DNA from: Euryodendron excelsum
Taxonomy: Eukaryota; Streptophyta; Magnoliopsida; Ericales; Pentaphylacaceae
Length of the DNA stretch: 64,000 bases
Reading direction: 5' to 3'
Assembly (NCBI GenBank): GCA_033060915.1
Contig: CM065389.1
Location: 20,412,501 to 20,476,500 of the forward strand
In this document: piece by piece, positions 37,508 through 47,852 of the stretch
Numbering within the stretch: the first letter of the stretch is position 1
Layout: each line of letters starts with the position of its first letter
Notes under the pieces: generated by a model
The model's database searches: none
Told to the model about the DNA's origin: nothing
The model's input: the letters and a program-made list of their open reading frames with translations, nothing else
Made by a program: the position numbers and the translations under genes

Positions 37508-38032
37508 ATGGATAGTATAAAGTTTGAGATCACTCTTATTTCAGCTACTGATCTCGAGGAAGTTGTCAAGAAGAGCAGTACGAAAGTTTATGCAAGGGTT
37601 TCAATTGCCGGCGACCCCAGTACAGAAAAGCGAACTCCGGCAGATAGGCACGGCAATTCAAACCCTGCGTGGAACTTCACGCTTAAATACACCCTAAGCA
37701 AGTTTGCCGTGCAACAGGAAGGCATCATGCTTGTCATCAAGTTGTACCGGAAAAGACGGCTCGGAGACCGATATATCGGAGAGGTTTTCACATCCCTGAA
37801 GGGACTCTTTGATCATGGACGTACTCATGGAGGCGGTGCCATGGTGAGTTATCCGGTGAAGAAAGGCGCGGTGGTCTCGAGAGGAACGTTGAACTTCTCG
37901 TATAGGTTCGAGGAGATGGCGAATGATGAGGTATCTGGCCTCCGGGATGATTCTTTTCAGGCAGGAGCTTTGAGATTTCTGGGTGGACTACTTAGGTCTA
38001 GGTTTGGAATTGATGTCAATATTGCAAGATAG
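37508..38032 (+). CDS. C2-domain protein, SRC2-like, single exon
   Basis: This intronless 174-residue protein has an N-terminal C2 domain (about residues 5-130). KFEITLISATDLEEV is the first strand, VYARVSIAGDP follows, then the hallmark NPAWNFTLKY, LVIKLYRKRRLGDRYIGEV and GTLNFSYRFEE, which closes the domain. This order and the VSYPV...GTLNFSY ending match plant SRC2 (soybean gene regulated by cold-2) proteins, which bind membranes and act in stress responses. SRC2 proteins usually carry a longer Pro/Gly-rich C-terminus and often a membrane anchor. Here only about 40 residues follow the domain (FQAGALRFLGGLLRSRF), so it is a short member. The ATG sits after a CT-rich leader (about 37456-37490) in the context AAAATCATGG. 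Confidence 0.9.
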   Translation: MDSIKFEITLISATDLEEVVKKSSTKVYARVSIAGDPSTEKRTPADRHGNSNPAWNFTLKYTLSKFAVQQEGIMLVIKLYRKRRLGDRYIGEVFTSLKGLFDHGRTHGGGAMVSYPVKKGAVVSRGTLNFSYRFEEMANDEVSGLRDDSFQAGALRFLGGLLRSRFGIDVNIAR

Positions 38033-38427
38033 CATGGAATGGTAGGAGAAATGAGCCTTGAAATTAATTCTACCAATATTGAGGGATGTGTCCATCTGTT
38101 TGAAGTTTTTGTTATAATTTTTCTTGATGATAATAGAGTTGATTTTCCCAGTGATTTATTAATAGATTAAGAAAAATACTATATATAAACTAATTTTTCA
38201 ATCTATTTTCTTACTCACAAGACATAAGTGAATGTGTTTTATATGTACTTATTAATATGAGTCTTACTGCATTGTATCTTGTGAGTGAGAAAAATAATTA
38301 AGAAATTAGTTTATATATAAGTTAACATTACTCATAAATTATACCAAGATCAAATACCTCACAAAATATATGAATAAATGAGATATTTTCTAAAGACATT
38401 TTCCTTTCACCTTCCGGTTGTTCCATT

Positions 38428-38588
38428 AGCTTGTTTGGAACTTAAAGGAACGGAAAGGGAGAAAAATAATTTGAATTTTTTTTTCTCCTGAATTTTCTTT
38501 CTCTTGCCTCATAAGCTAGAAACTAAATAGAGAAAACAATTATTTTCCTTCCATTTCATAGTATTCCCTCAAGTTCCAAATAGGTCCT
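38428..38588. mobile_element. Probable small MITE (about 160 bp)
   Basis: Left GCTTGTTTGGAACTTAAAGG and right (opposite strand) GGACCTATTTGGAACTTGAG are inverted, with purine/pyrimidine-rich arms. The flanking duplication is at most TA, so the boundaries are approximate. Confidence 0.5.
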
Positions 38589-40044
38589 AAATTTATGCTC
38601 AGGAAGAGTGAATTCTCCTGATTGGAGGTTGAGTTTCATGATCATATCTGCCCTTTTCGTTTAAAATTTCACCGGCCATTCGCAACTCAATCATTTTGTC
38701 AACCAGGGATAGATGTCCCTGTACGCAAGCATCCACATAGTTGTAGCTTAGAAGTAACATAATGATACAACATACAAAAGTACCCAACGGTACCAAATTT
38801 ATGAACGATATTTTTTTTTTTTTTTCATTCAGAGATGATACAATTTCATGTCAAAATTTCATACAAAACTTTGTCAACTTCTTTTCAATATATAGATTGT
38901 TTGGATTATATTGCTTGAATTACATTGTGATTTCCTTTGTATAATACTAAAAGAAAAAAATGAAATATTTCACCAACCATTCAAATTAAAAAAAAAGAGA
39001 AAGACTTTGATCAACGAAGAAAACCTCAGTAAAATAAAGGTTGAGTGTTCAAAGCAGCAATCCTTTGTGTGGCAGGTTGGGTTAGAGATGTTTGGTGTTT
39101 GTATTGAATTTAAAATAGCGTAAATTACACTTACTTTCCTTCGGTTTCTAACTATTCTAGGCCTAGCTTTTAGGATTTTTGGTATTACACTGCACTCCTC
39201 AATTTTTCTGACAATATGCAAAAACTTCCCTCACTTAAAGGTCCATTAGGAGCTTGAAGAAAAACCGTCCATGTAAATGTTTGACAATTCAAAATACTTA
39301 TTTTGCATTTATCTAATAAAACATAGTAAATCAAATGAGCTATATATCACATACTATAAGTATTTTACAAGTACCTATAAGGTCACGCCACTTCACACAT
39401 TCATTAAAGAAACACTTTAATTGGCGAAGAAGAACTCTATAATATAGTTTCGTACAAGATCAGAATAAAAGTATACCGTCCATTAACGGTTGTTAACTGA
39501 CAATTCTAACAGAAAATAAAAGATAAGTGTAATTTCAAAATCACAGAAGAATTCGTGTAATCGTTAGAAGCCATAGGAAAGATATATCATATGTCAGCGT
39601 AATTTACCCACTAAACTGAAGTAGATGCAACTATAGAATACTACAGTTGACTCCCTTCTATTTAATTTCTTTACGTTACTTTCTTCTGGAGGGTGGGTTG
39701 GTATTTTGGTTAGGCACACAATATCTCACTTGAAAGTTGTTAACGTATATATACATATATGGATATGGGTTGTCTCCGATGGAGATTTTTATTTCATTGA
39801 TTGATGTGTTGACACGTCAGTTAACATAAAAATAAAGAGTTTACGAGTTGACTTGAAATTTATTTAAAAATAAATAATTAAATAATTTTATATTTATATA
39901 TAAGGAAATAAAATTTAATACAAAATGACGTAATTTTATTAAGACATATAATAAGATTGCATTTAGTGCATTGATTATGGAATGTAGATCTCCATTTCAA
40001 ATCATCAAAAGGAGAGAATTTAAATCCTATATATATATATATAT
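38589..40044. other. Intergenic region with degraded repeat ends
   Basis: GTAAATTACACTTAC at about 39120 and, on the opposite strand, GGGTAAATTACGCTGAC at about 39607 face each other. They resemble the ends of the Mutator-like element at 34795, but no duplication was found. No gene is seen. Confidence 0.35.
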
Positions 40045-40562
40045 GGTAAACAATTATTTTGTCTCTTCAACTTTGCTCAAATTTTAATATCATTTTTGAA
40101 CTTTGATTTCTTCTATTTAAGTCTTTTAACTTTTAAATGAAAGTCAATGTTATCCAACATTTTAAAATAAGTTAAAAAAGTTAAAAATTAATTACACTTT
40201 GACCCGCTCAATTATAATTTAGTTTCGCTTTACCGTTAAACTAAAAGTCATAGATTTTACTCCTAAACTAGGAGAATTTAAAATCATATTAGTACTATTG
40301 ACAAAAAAAGTAAATAATAAAAATTGAACACTTGTAGCATGTTTTATCGGATAAAATATAAAATTTCAAAGGCCAAAGTAATACTAAGTTATAGTTTCAA
40401 AGGCCAAAGTATAATTAATACTTAATTTCCTTCCTTATTTAAAAAAGTCGAATAACATTGACTTCTTTTTAAAAATTAGAGAGTCAAAATAGAATAAGTC
40501 AAAATTTAAGAATGACATTCAAATCTGAAGCAAAATTATAAAGACAAAATAATTATTTGCTT
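40045..40562. mobile_element. Long terminal-inverted-repeat element (about 518 bp)
   Basis: The left arm (GGTAAACAATTATTTTGTCT... to AGTCAATGTTAT) and the right arm on the opposite strand (AGCAAATAATTATTTTGTCT... to AGTCAATGTTAT) match imperfectly over about 115 bases. The flanks are TATATATAT on both sides, compatible with a 9-bp Mutator duplication but also with simple repeats. No coding sequence. Confidence 0.62.
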
Positions 40563-40800
40563 ATATATATTATGTGTGTATTACCGGAACAAAGAATAGG
40601 GTATAGCATGAACTGCGCGGGCTTCAGTAATGGATGCTGGCTTAAGCAGATTCGTGTGTTTTATGTACATCATTAAAATCAGATACTTTATTTACCGGCA
40701 AACTAAAAAAAGTAAAAAACACCACCCTGAGATTCTATGCAGTATGCGATATTAAACTAATGTTAGCAGGGCGCAGTCAGTATTTTATTTTAAGAGGTGC

Positions 40801-40805
40801 CAACT
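40801..40805. repeat. Target-site duplication CAACT, left copy
   Basis: CAACT precedes the 5' LTR and recurs exactly at 57160-57164 after the 3' LTR, defining the ends of a 16.4-kb composite element. Confidence 0.88.
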
Positions 40806-42267
40806 TGATTGTACTTTAAAAGTATAATTATAATATTTTAATTTGTTCTTTGTTAATTTTAATTTAAGAGTTTATATATTTCTTTAATTAGATTTTAGTA
40901 TTAATTAAGTTTATTTTGATTTGTATAGGTTTTGAGCTTAATTTGGAGGGTTTCGGTCACATTTCGGATAAAGGAAGAATGAGTTTTTCAAGAGGATGTT
41001 GTCGAGGTACAAGCTGCTGAAGCTGTGGTATAACTTGCTGAAAAACGCAGAGTTGAAACTTCGGAGGGCCATATCTCCCAAACCAGAAAATCTACTTTGA
41101 CCCATAATATATCGATTTTATATAACTTTTCGAGAGCTGTTCATATATACCATCGAAATTAGCGTTCGAAATGTCCTTATACCATTCGAACCGTGCTTAG
41201 TGCGTTTGAACGCCTTTGGAACAGTCTTTTAAGGGTTCAAACGGTATTTTAGATGCAAAAACAGCAATTGGGACTCCTTCGGATGCCTGACGATGCTTTG
41301 TTATTACTTAATGCCGTTTTTGGCTGAAAATTAGAGATCTCTAACATTTTTCTTAGTTTTCAGCTTAAATATAGTTTTGTATGAGTAATTTTAGAGAGAG
41401 AAACTTTATTTTCTTGCATTTTTCTTAACTTTCTCTCATTTTCTTTGTATCCAAACAATAGTTTTATTCAATTAAATTCTAGATCTTCATATTTACATGC
41501 TCTCTCTACTTTTACATGATTTCTTTAATAGATTCAAGTAGCTAACTTCTCAATTTGGATAAAATTGTGAAAATCTATCAAGGAAGACTATGGAATTGAA
41601 GGGGAGTTCTCAAATCTCATTGAATATTTATTGAATTCATTTTCTCTACTCTTTTGGTTGCTTTAGAAATCTTAGATCTATAATTATGATTTGATGAACT
41701 TGTAGTTTATTGCTAAGGGACTCACAAAAGGTCTTCAAATCTAACTCTAATTGAGGGAGAACTTAAGGTTTTAAAGCTAAATCCTCCAAATCAAGAATCC
41801 ATGGAGCGATTCTTTCTTTGAGTTATCTCATTTTCTCTTTTCAATTCATATGCTAGACTTGGTGGATTGAATCAATTGGGCCCAAACCTTTTTCCATCAG
41901 TTAATTTTCTAAATAGTTTCATTTGATTTCCTTTGAATTGCTTGAGTCTGATCAATTTTCTCTAATTGTTCTAGTATAGTGGGTCTTCAAATAGAATTTT
42001 AATTGTTAATTGTTAATTGCTAATTAGATCTAGCTTCAATTGTCTAGTTGTTAGAAAATTCAATCATCAAAATCCCTAAATATTTTTGGTCTAAATTTGG
42101 TTACCATAGGTCTAATTCTACTCTTGTTTTGTGATTTGATTCAATTTTATTCTCATTTTATGTTTGTTGTCTATTGTTAGATTGACACAAATCTTTTGGG
42201 GGAAAACAATATTGGGATACCCCCAATTTAAACTACATCGGAACCGTGCACTTGCGGCAACCAATCA
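40806..42267 (+). repeat. 5' LTR of the Athila-like element
   Basis: It begins TGATTGTACTTTAAAAGT and ends GGCAACCAATCA (1462 bp). It aligns along its length with 55670-57159, sharing for example TTTTGAGCT(T/C)AATTTGGAGG and ATATCTCCCAAACCAGAAA. Confidence 0.9.
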
Positions 42268-42274
42268 AGTTTAA

Positions 42275-42292
42275 TGGCGCTGTTTCCAGTGA
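42275..42292 (+). promoter_or_regulatory. Primer-binding-site-like sequence
   Basis: TGGCGCTGTTTCCAGTGA lies 7 bases after the 5' LTR. It resembles the tRNA-primed TGGCGCCGTTGCCGGGGA site of Athila-group elements, with three or four substitutions. Confidence 0.7.
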
Positions 42293-42743
42293 TTTGAAGG
42301 CATAAGAAAATTTTTAAAAAATTGAATTAAAAAATGCGAAAACAAGGTGGGAATTCATCACACGCCTCCGAGGGAAGCATCTATGGCTTTGGGCCCAAGT
42401 AATTTCTTCAACCCTATTGTGAATACCATGTTAGAGTTTTTGGTTTTTCTTTTCGGTAGTTTCTTTTGTTTGGTTAATTAGTTTACATTGCATCTTGCTA
42501 AGATCATTAGAGGAGGTAGGATAGTGTGCCTTAATTGTGAATTGGTGGGATTATTATATGGAGATTGGAGGGTTGGATGGCATATTATTGAGCATTGTTG
42601 TGTATGATGTGTCGAGGCGCGATACTCTATATTTTTTGTGCATTGCATCCATATTCTATTGTGCACTTCATTATATTTGGTGGCTCATTTTTACACACAT
42701 CACCATCTCACCACATTAGCATAGGCACAATGGATTACTCTTT
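42293..42743 (+). other. Athila-like internal remnant, first piece
   Basis: Untranslated leader-like sequence running to an ATG at 42731 (ATGGATTACTC), where the first nested LTR was inserted. The reading frame from this ATG resumes at 47346 once the insert and one copy of the duplication are set aside. Confidence 0.6.
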
Positions 42744-42949
42744 TGTAAGCATCCCATTTTTTACCGCTCGGCAGTCTACATTCCGTCCAGACTTGTTTTT
42801 AAGTCATTGTGGGCATATTCCTATCGAAACCAATTCTCTAGGTCCAAATTCCGTCTTTCTATCGCTTCACGGGCCTGTCAGGCCCAAATAGAGGCAAAAT
42901 GACCAAAATGCCCTTAGGGGCATTGTTCTTTCTTATTCCAATTCCAATT

Positions 42950-43350
42950 CCAATCCATCTCTCGAGACAGTTTATTCCTCGAGACGGTCCGAGTAGTAAA
43001 ACTACTCACAAAACTGTTAGAGTGGCGGAAACACTCACAATCCAGGCACGTCTCCTCGGAGACGGTAAGACCCCTTTCTAATCCCTCTCTTGAGACAGTT
43101 TATTCCTCGAAACGGTTCCAATCCAGGCACGTCTCTTCGGAGACGGTAAGACCCCTTTCCAATCCCTCTCTCGAGATAGTTTATTTCTTGAGACGGTTCC
43201 AATCTAGGCACATCTCTTCAGAGACGGTAAGACCCCTTTCCAATCCCACTCTCGAGACAGTTTATTCCTCGAGACGGTCCGAGTAGCGAAACTACTCACA
43301 AAACCGTTAGAGTAGCGAAAATACTCACAAAACCGTTAGAGTAGCGGAAA
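42950..43350. repeat. Tandem repeats of CTCGAGACAG/GAGACGG type in LTR A
   Basis: The motif (C/T)TCTCGAGACAGTTTATTCC followed by TCGAGACGGT recurs at about 42958, 43086, 43167 and 43251. It is interleaved with GGCACGTCTC(C/T)TCGGAGACGG. A 29-bp block, (A/G)GAGTAGCGAAA-ACTCACAAAACCGTT, then repeats three times to about 43360. Confidence 0.75.
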
Positions 43351-43522
43351 TACTCACAAATAGGTCGATATAGGGAATTGGCAACAAATCCCTGTGTCAC
43401 GACGACCGCCGTTAGAGTGGCGGAAACACTCAAAAACCAGGTCAACACCAGTGTCTGTTAGCCCACTTTGGTGAAAAATGACCAAGCTGTCCTTTGGACC
43501 TTTTCCGAGACTTTCCGGTCAA

Positions 43523-44150
43523 GATGACCATTTTGCCACTAAGCATCTGAATGCCCCGGGAACCACACCGGCTCTGGGTATCAAACCGGTAATGTCCCAA
43601 GAATATTTTTTATAGTATTCTCAACCCTCCTTTACCTTTTCGGATTATTCCGAGTCAGTTCCGGCCAACCCGGTACAAAATGACCGTTTTGCCCCTGGAG
43701 GGCCGGTCTCCTTCCTCAACCACACCGGCTCTGGGTATCAAACCGGTAACCTCCTGAGAATACTTTTTATAGTATTCTCAACCCTTCTTTATCTTTCCAG
43801 ATCATTCTGAGTCAGTTCCGGCCAACCCCGTACAAAATGACCGTTTTGCCCCTAGTGGGCCGGTCTCCTTTTCCGACCACGCCGACTCTGGGAATCAAAC
43901 CGACAACCTCTGGGAACATTCTAAATAATGTTTCCAGATTCCAAGTCTTTTTCCGGGACAATCCGAGTTCGCTTCGGCAGCTTCCCGGTCCGATTGACCG
44001 TTTTGCCCCTAAAGGCCCGGTCAACCGTTCCGACACATTTTGTCCTCACTTTTCAAGTCAAATACCTCCAGGACACTATTTTAAGTGTTCCTCCTCCTTT
44101 CCGGCCTTCCGGGTCATTCTCGGCTCCTCTAAATCATTCCCGGACTTTCC
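43523..44150. repeat. Four 157-bp tandem repeats in LTR A
   Basis: ATGACC(A/G)TTTTGCC(A/C)C recurs at 43523, 43680, 43837 and 43994, with an exact 157-bp step. Each unit carries CCGACTCTGGG/CCGGCTCTGGG(T/A)ATCAAACC and a GAGTCAGTTCCGGCC-like tail. Open frames spanning 43812-44178 are by-products of this repeat. Confidence 0.88.
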
Positions 44151-44361
44151 GGAATCACTCCTAGTAAAGCCAGACTAAAAGTTGCATGGTAGTCACTAGT
44201 ACAGGCGCCCAAATCTAGTCAAAGATACGTTGCTTGCCGACTTATGAAGTTTCCTAAGTGGCTGGCACCACTAGTAGTGGCGCCAAGCCAAGAATTGGCC
44301 TGGCGCCAAGAGCAATTTTGCCTTGGCGCCACTGCAACAGGCGCCAGGTTTGTCCAACTTC

Positions 44362-44369
44362 TATAAATA
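44362..44369 (+). promoter_or_regulatory. TATA box of LTR A
   Basis: TATAAATA in TTCTATAAATACAGTG. The matching TATAAATACAGACTC occurs at the equivalent place in LTR B (51116-51123, minus strand), which supports a conserved retrotransposon promoter. Confidence 0.65.
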
Positions 44370-44999
44370 CAGTGCCTCATTCAACGTGAAAGGGGTCTGC
44401 AAACTTAACCTAAAAATTCTATATTTCGATATACAGAGCTCGAGCACCTCCAAAACCCTAGCCTCCCTAGGTTCTCCCAAACCCTAGCCACTATACACAA
44501 ACCCTAGCCTCCTATACACTCATACACTCCCCCATACACTCATACACTAGCCTTCAACCATCCTTTGAAGACTTGAAGAGCTGCCATCCAAAGCTTGAAG
44601 ACAACTCTTGAAGACTGAAGGTGAAGATCAAGACAAAGATCGAAGACCGAAGACAGCGCGACGCGCAAAATAAAGAAGACATACGGTAGGCTTTCTTTTT
44701 AATTTTCTGTACTTCCCCCTCTCTCTTCTCTCTCCAACCCACTTGGGTTTTCTCTATTTTAATCCCCCATCTCTTTCCCCCCCTTTCTTTGCATGCTTGA
44801 AACAAAGGGACTCCCGGTCCATGTGTAGGATTGGGCTATTGGAGAGTCACCATGTCGGGGGCTTTCTTTTAGTCTAACCAAAGACCACGTGGGTCCGGCC
44901 CCCTTGATTATGTGGTGAAGCCTTAACCTTGTATGCTCACGACCCCAAATTGCATTGTGCATATCATAGTCTTGCATCTTCCAAAATCCGTTTTCAAAG

Positions 45000-46500
45000 T
45001 TGTTTTCAAAATCGTTTTCAAACTTATTTTCAAAATTGCATCAAAATCTCTTTTTCAAAAACTTGTTTCCAAAAACACGCTTTCCAAAAATCCTTTTCTT
45101 TAAAAATTTCTTTCCAAAAACTATCCTTTCCAAAAACTCTTCCCTCTAGAAACTCCTCCCTAGGATTCCCTTCTAGAAAACGCACTTTCCAAAAAATTCT
45201 TTCCTTAGAGCCCAAGTCAAGCCCTAGAACCCACAATTAGGAAACCCTAAATTTTCTTCCAAAAAACATGGTTTTCAAACTTTGCCCCAAACTTAGGTTT
45301 CCAAAACCTCTTGTTTTCACATCCGAACGATACACGTTTCCAAAACCTATTTTCTACGTCAAAACTATAATTTTACAAATCTAGGGTTTCTAGAGTCTCC
45401 CTTTCCAAATCCTTGCCAAATCCTATCTTCCCTTTAGGAAACCAAATCAAATCTCCCCGTTTAGGAAACTAGATCCTATCCTCCGTTTTTGGAAACAAAA
45501 TCAAACCTTCCCTTTTAGAAACAAAATCCAATCCCTTCCCAAATCTTAACTTTCCAAATTCAAGTTTTCAAACTTTTCCTAAACTCAAACCTTTTCTAAT
45601 CTCAAGATTTTCTAAAACTCTAAGACTTTCTAAATCTTAAACTTTCTAAATTTCAAATCTTTCTAAATTCAAAACTTTCTAAATTTGAAACTTTCTCAAG
45701 TTAAATCTTTTCTAAACTCAAAACTTTCTTAATTTAAGACTTTCTTAAGTTGAAACTTTCTTAATTTAAACATTTCCTAAACTGAAGACTTTTCTTTTTC
45801 AAACCTTTCCCAAAACGAAACTTTTTTATTTTCAAAACTTCCGTGTTTTCAAAACTTTCCAAATTCAAAACTTCCCTTTTTCAAAACATTACAAAATTCA
45901 AAACTTTCTTAACTTGAAACTTTCCAAATTCTAAGCCTTTCTTAAACTAAACTTTTCCTAATTCAAAACATTTCTAAATTCAAAACTTTCCGATTTTCAA
46001 AACTTTCCTAATTTGGGAACTTTCCTAATCTTAAAACCTTTCCTTTTTCGAAAACTTTCTAAACTCGAAACTTTTCTATTTTCAAAACTTCCCTATTTCA
46101 AAAAATTTTCTAATTTGAAAACTTTCCTAATTTGAAACTATTCAAAACTTTCCTAAAGTTGAAACATTCCAAATTCAAAGCTTTTCTAAGTTGAAACTTT
46201 CCTAATTCTAAAACCTTCCTAAATCGAACCTTTCCTAATTCAAACATTTCCTAAATCCAATCTTCCCTAATTTCCTAAACCTTCCAAGTCAAGTCAAATA
46301 TTTTCTAAGTCTCTTCTCTTTCCTAAGTCTAGGTTTCCTAAAATCAAGTCTTTCCAAAATCAATCTTTCCAAAGCAAGTCCAATCTTCTTAATTTCAATT
46401 TTGAATCTCCTCTTCTAGTCCCAAATTAAATCCAGTTTTCAATTCAATCTCTTTCTTCTAATCCAATTTCTCTCTTCAAATCAATCTCTTTTCAATCGGA
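45000..46500. repeat. Degenerate 16-17 bp periodic tract in LTR A
   Basis: About 1.4 kb of loosely repeated AAA(A)CTTTC(C/T)(T/A)AATTT/CAAAACTTTCC units. The mirror tract on the other strand lies in LTR B at about 48660-50100 (GAAAGTTT...). It is low-complexity and non-coding. Confidence 0.75.
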
Positions 46501-47345
46501 CTCTGGTCCGAACTACGACTGACCTGATTCCCCCAAAGGGATACGTAGGCAACTTTCATAGGTGTGGTCACAATACTTTTCAAACTTTCAATTCCACCCT
46601 CATGGGTGCGGTTTCCAAAATCTTTCCAAATCTCAAATTCCAATCTATTTTCAAAATTCCAATTTCAAAATTTCTATTTTCAAATTTCTACTTTCAATTT
46701 TCAAACTTTTTGATTTCAAATTCCATCTCTTCAAATCTATTTTCAAATCAAATACTTTTCAAATTTATTTCCAAATCTATTATTCAATTCTCTCTTATTT
46801 TGCACTTGCATATCATGCATCATGTTAGTTTATAACTATTGTTTTTCAAAGTGGATAGGATTGACCAATAGTTAGTTGAAGACTCTCATAGGAATCTAGG
46901 GTAGATTGACATGTAGGTACCGAAAGGGCGGGGTAGAGTGATAGCTTAGTGCGTCTTCCCTACACGTAACCAACCTCCAAACTTAGAATCACTGATTTCG
47001 AAAGACCAAAAGGAGTTGTTTTTCAAAAAGGGCTAAATGTTTTCCAAAGGTTGCCAAACAACCTATTTTCCTTAAAAACCCTCTCTTGAGGAGATATTTT
47101 CAAAATCGCTTTTCAAAACTCTAAGTGTAGTCTTCGGATTATCCTTAGTTTTTAGGTGACCTAACTCACCTTAATTAAGTTAGGTGGCGACTCCGAATCT
47201 TTTTCAAAAGCCCTTTATTCAAATCTTTTTTCAATTCAAACCTAGTCGCACTCATTCTTCTAGGAGGGTGAGTTCTAACGAGAGAGTACAACATTTTTCC
47301 CGCTTATGTGAGTATTCCTCGAGTGCGAAAAATCTAGGCGCGACA

Positions 47346-47852
47346 TCTTCTCAACGGATTGAGAATGGTGGTGTGGTTGCCCCTTATGTTGGTCTCTTAG
47401 AGACTATATTCAAGCTAATACAATGAGAAACCAAGAACCATCCAACATGTTTCTTAGAGAGTGCCTTCGAGCCAATAGCCAAAGTGAGCCTCCTCGCCCA
47501 TCTCCCAATCTTGAGTGGTCTAATTAATCAAACCTCGGTAGGAGATATGAGAGCACATATTCACATCATTATCTAGACTCACCTCAATCCTACCAAGAGC
47601 CATTTGACTATTATCATGCATCGCCTCCACTTTCTCACTATCAAGAACCCTTTGCCTATTATCAAGAACCGCCACCAATTGACCCTTACTATGAGCTTAT
47701 TGAATATCCATCTCCAACCAATAAGTCTTTTTGGAAGGGTACCCAACTAACATCTCTCGATCGAGTAACAAGCTTGTTAGTCGATGTAAAGGATTAAATA
47801 ACCTTATTATTACAAGAGAAGCACCAACTAAGACTGCTTCAATGCAAATCAC
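47346..47852 (+). pseudogene. Athila-like internal remnant between the two nested LTRs
   Basis: 507 bases of the host element. The frame that starts at ATG 42731 continues here (RIENGGVVAPYVGLLETIF) and stops at about 47423. A later segment in another frame is rich in Tyr, Pro, Glu and His with repeated YQEPF/YYQEP units (about 47590-47710), reminiscent of gag-region linkers. No capsid or zinc-knuckle motif was found. Confidence 0.55.
47848..47852. repeat. Target-site duplication ATCAC, left copy
   Basis: An exact repeat of ATCAC at 52788-52792 bounds LTR B. Confidence 0.85.

Larger units (their letters stand above)
42744..47345 (+). mobile_element. Solo LTR A (4602 bp), Tat/Ogre-like family
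   Basis: It begins TGTAAGCATCCCATTTT and ends GTGCGAAAAATCTAGGCGCGACA. The flanks are TCTTT (42739-42743) and TCTTC (47346-47350), a 5-bp duplication with one change. The content includes GTTAGGTGGCGACTCC near the end, seen in very long Ty3/gypsy LTRs of the Tat/Ogre lineage. It has no coding sequence; its long frames come from tandem repeats. Regions in order: 110-bp GAGAC-type repeats (42950-43350), four 157-bp repeats (43523-44150), a GGCGCC cluster and TATA box (44204-44369), a 1.4-kb TTTC/AAA periodic tract (45000-46500) and the 3' part. Family name inferred. Confidence 0.82.

Noticed and set aside
39120..39610. Possible Mutator-like element with GTAAATTAC ends
   Set aside because: Ends face each other, but no target-site duplication could be found and the arms diverge after about 15 bases.
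42950..43350. Regularly spaced repeats resembling a CRISPR array
   Set aside because: Plant LTR context, units of unequal length and without unique spacers.
43812..44178. Overlapping frames in LTR A (74-113 codons)
   Set aside because: They follow the 157-bp tandem repeat, whose length is not a multiple of three; no protein family seen.
45030..45240. Frames rich in FQK/FSKT or WKE repeats
   Set aside because: Translations of the degenerate TTTC/AAA tract in the LTR.
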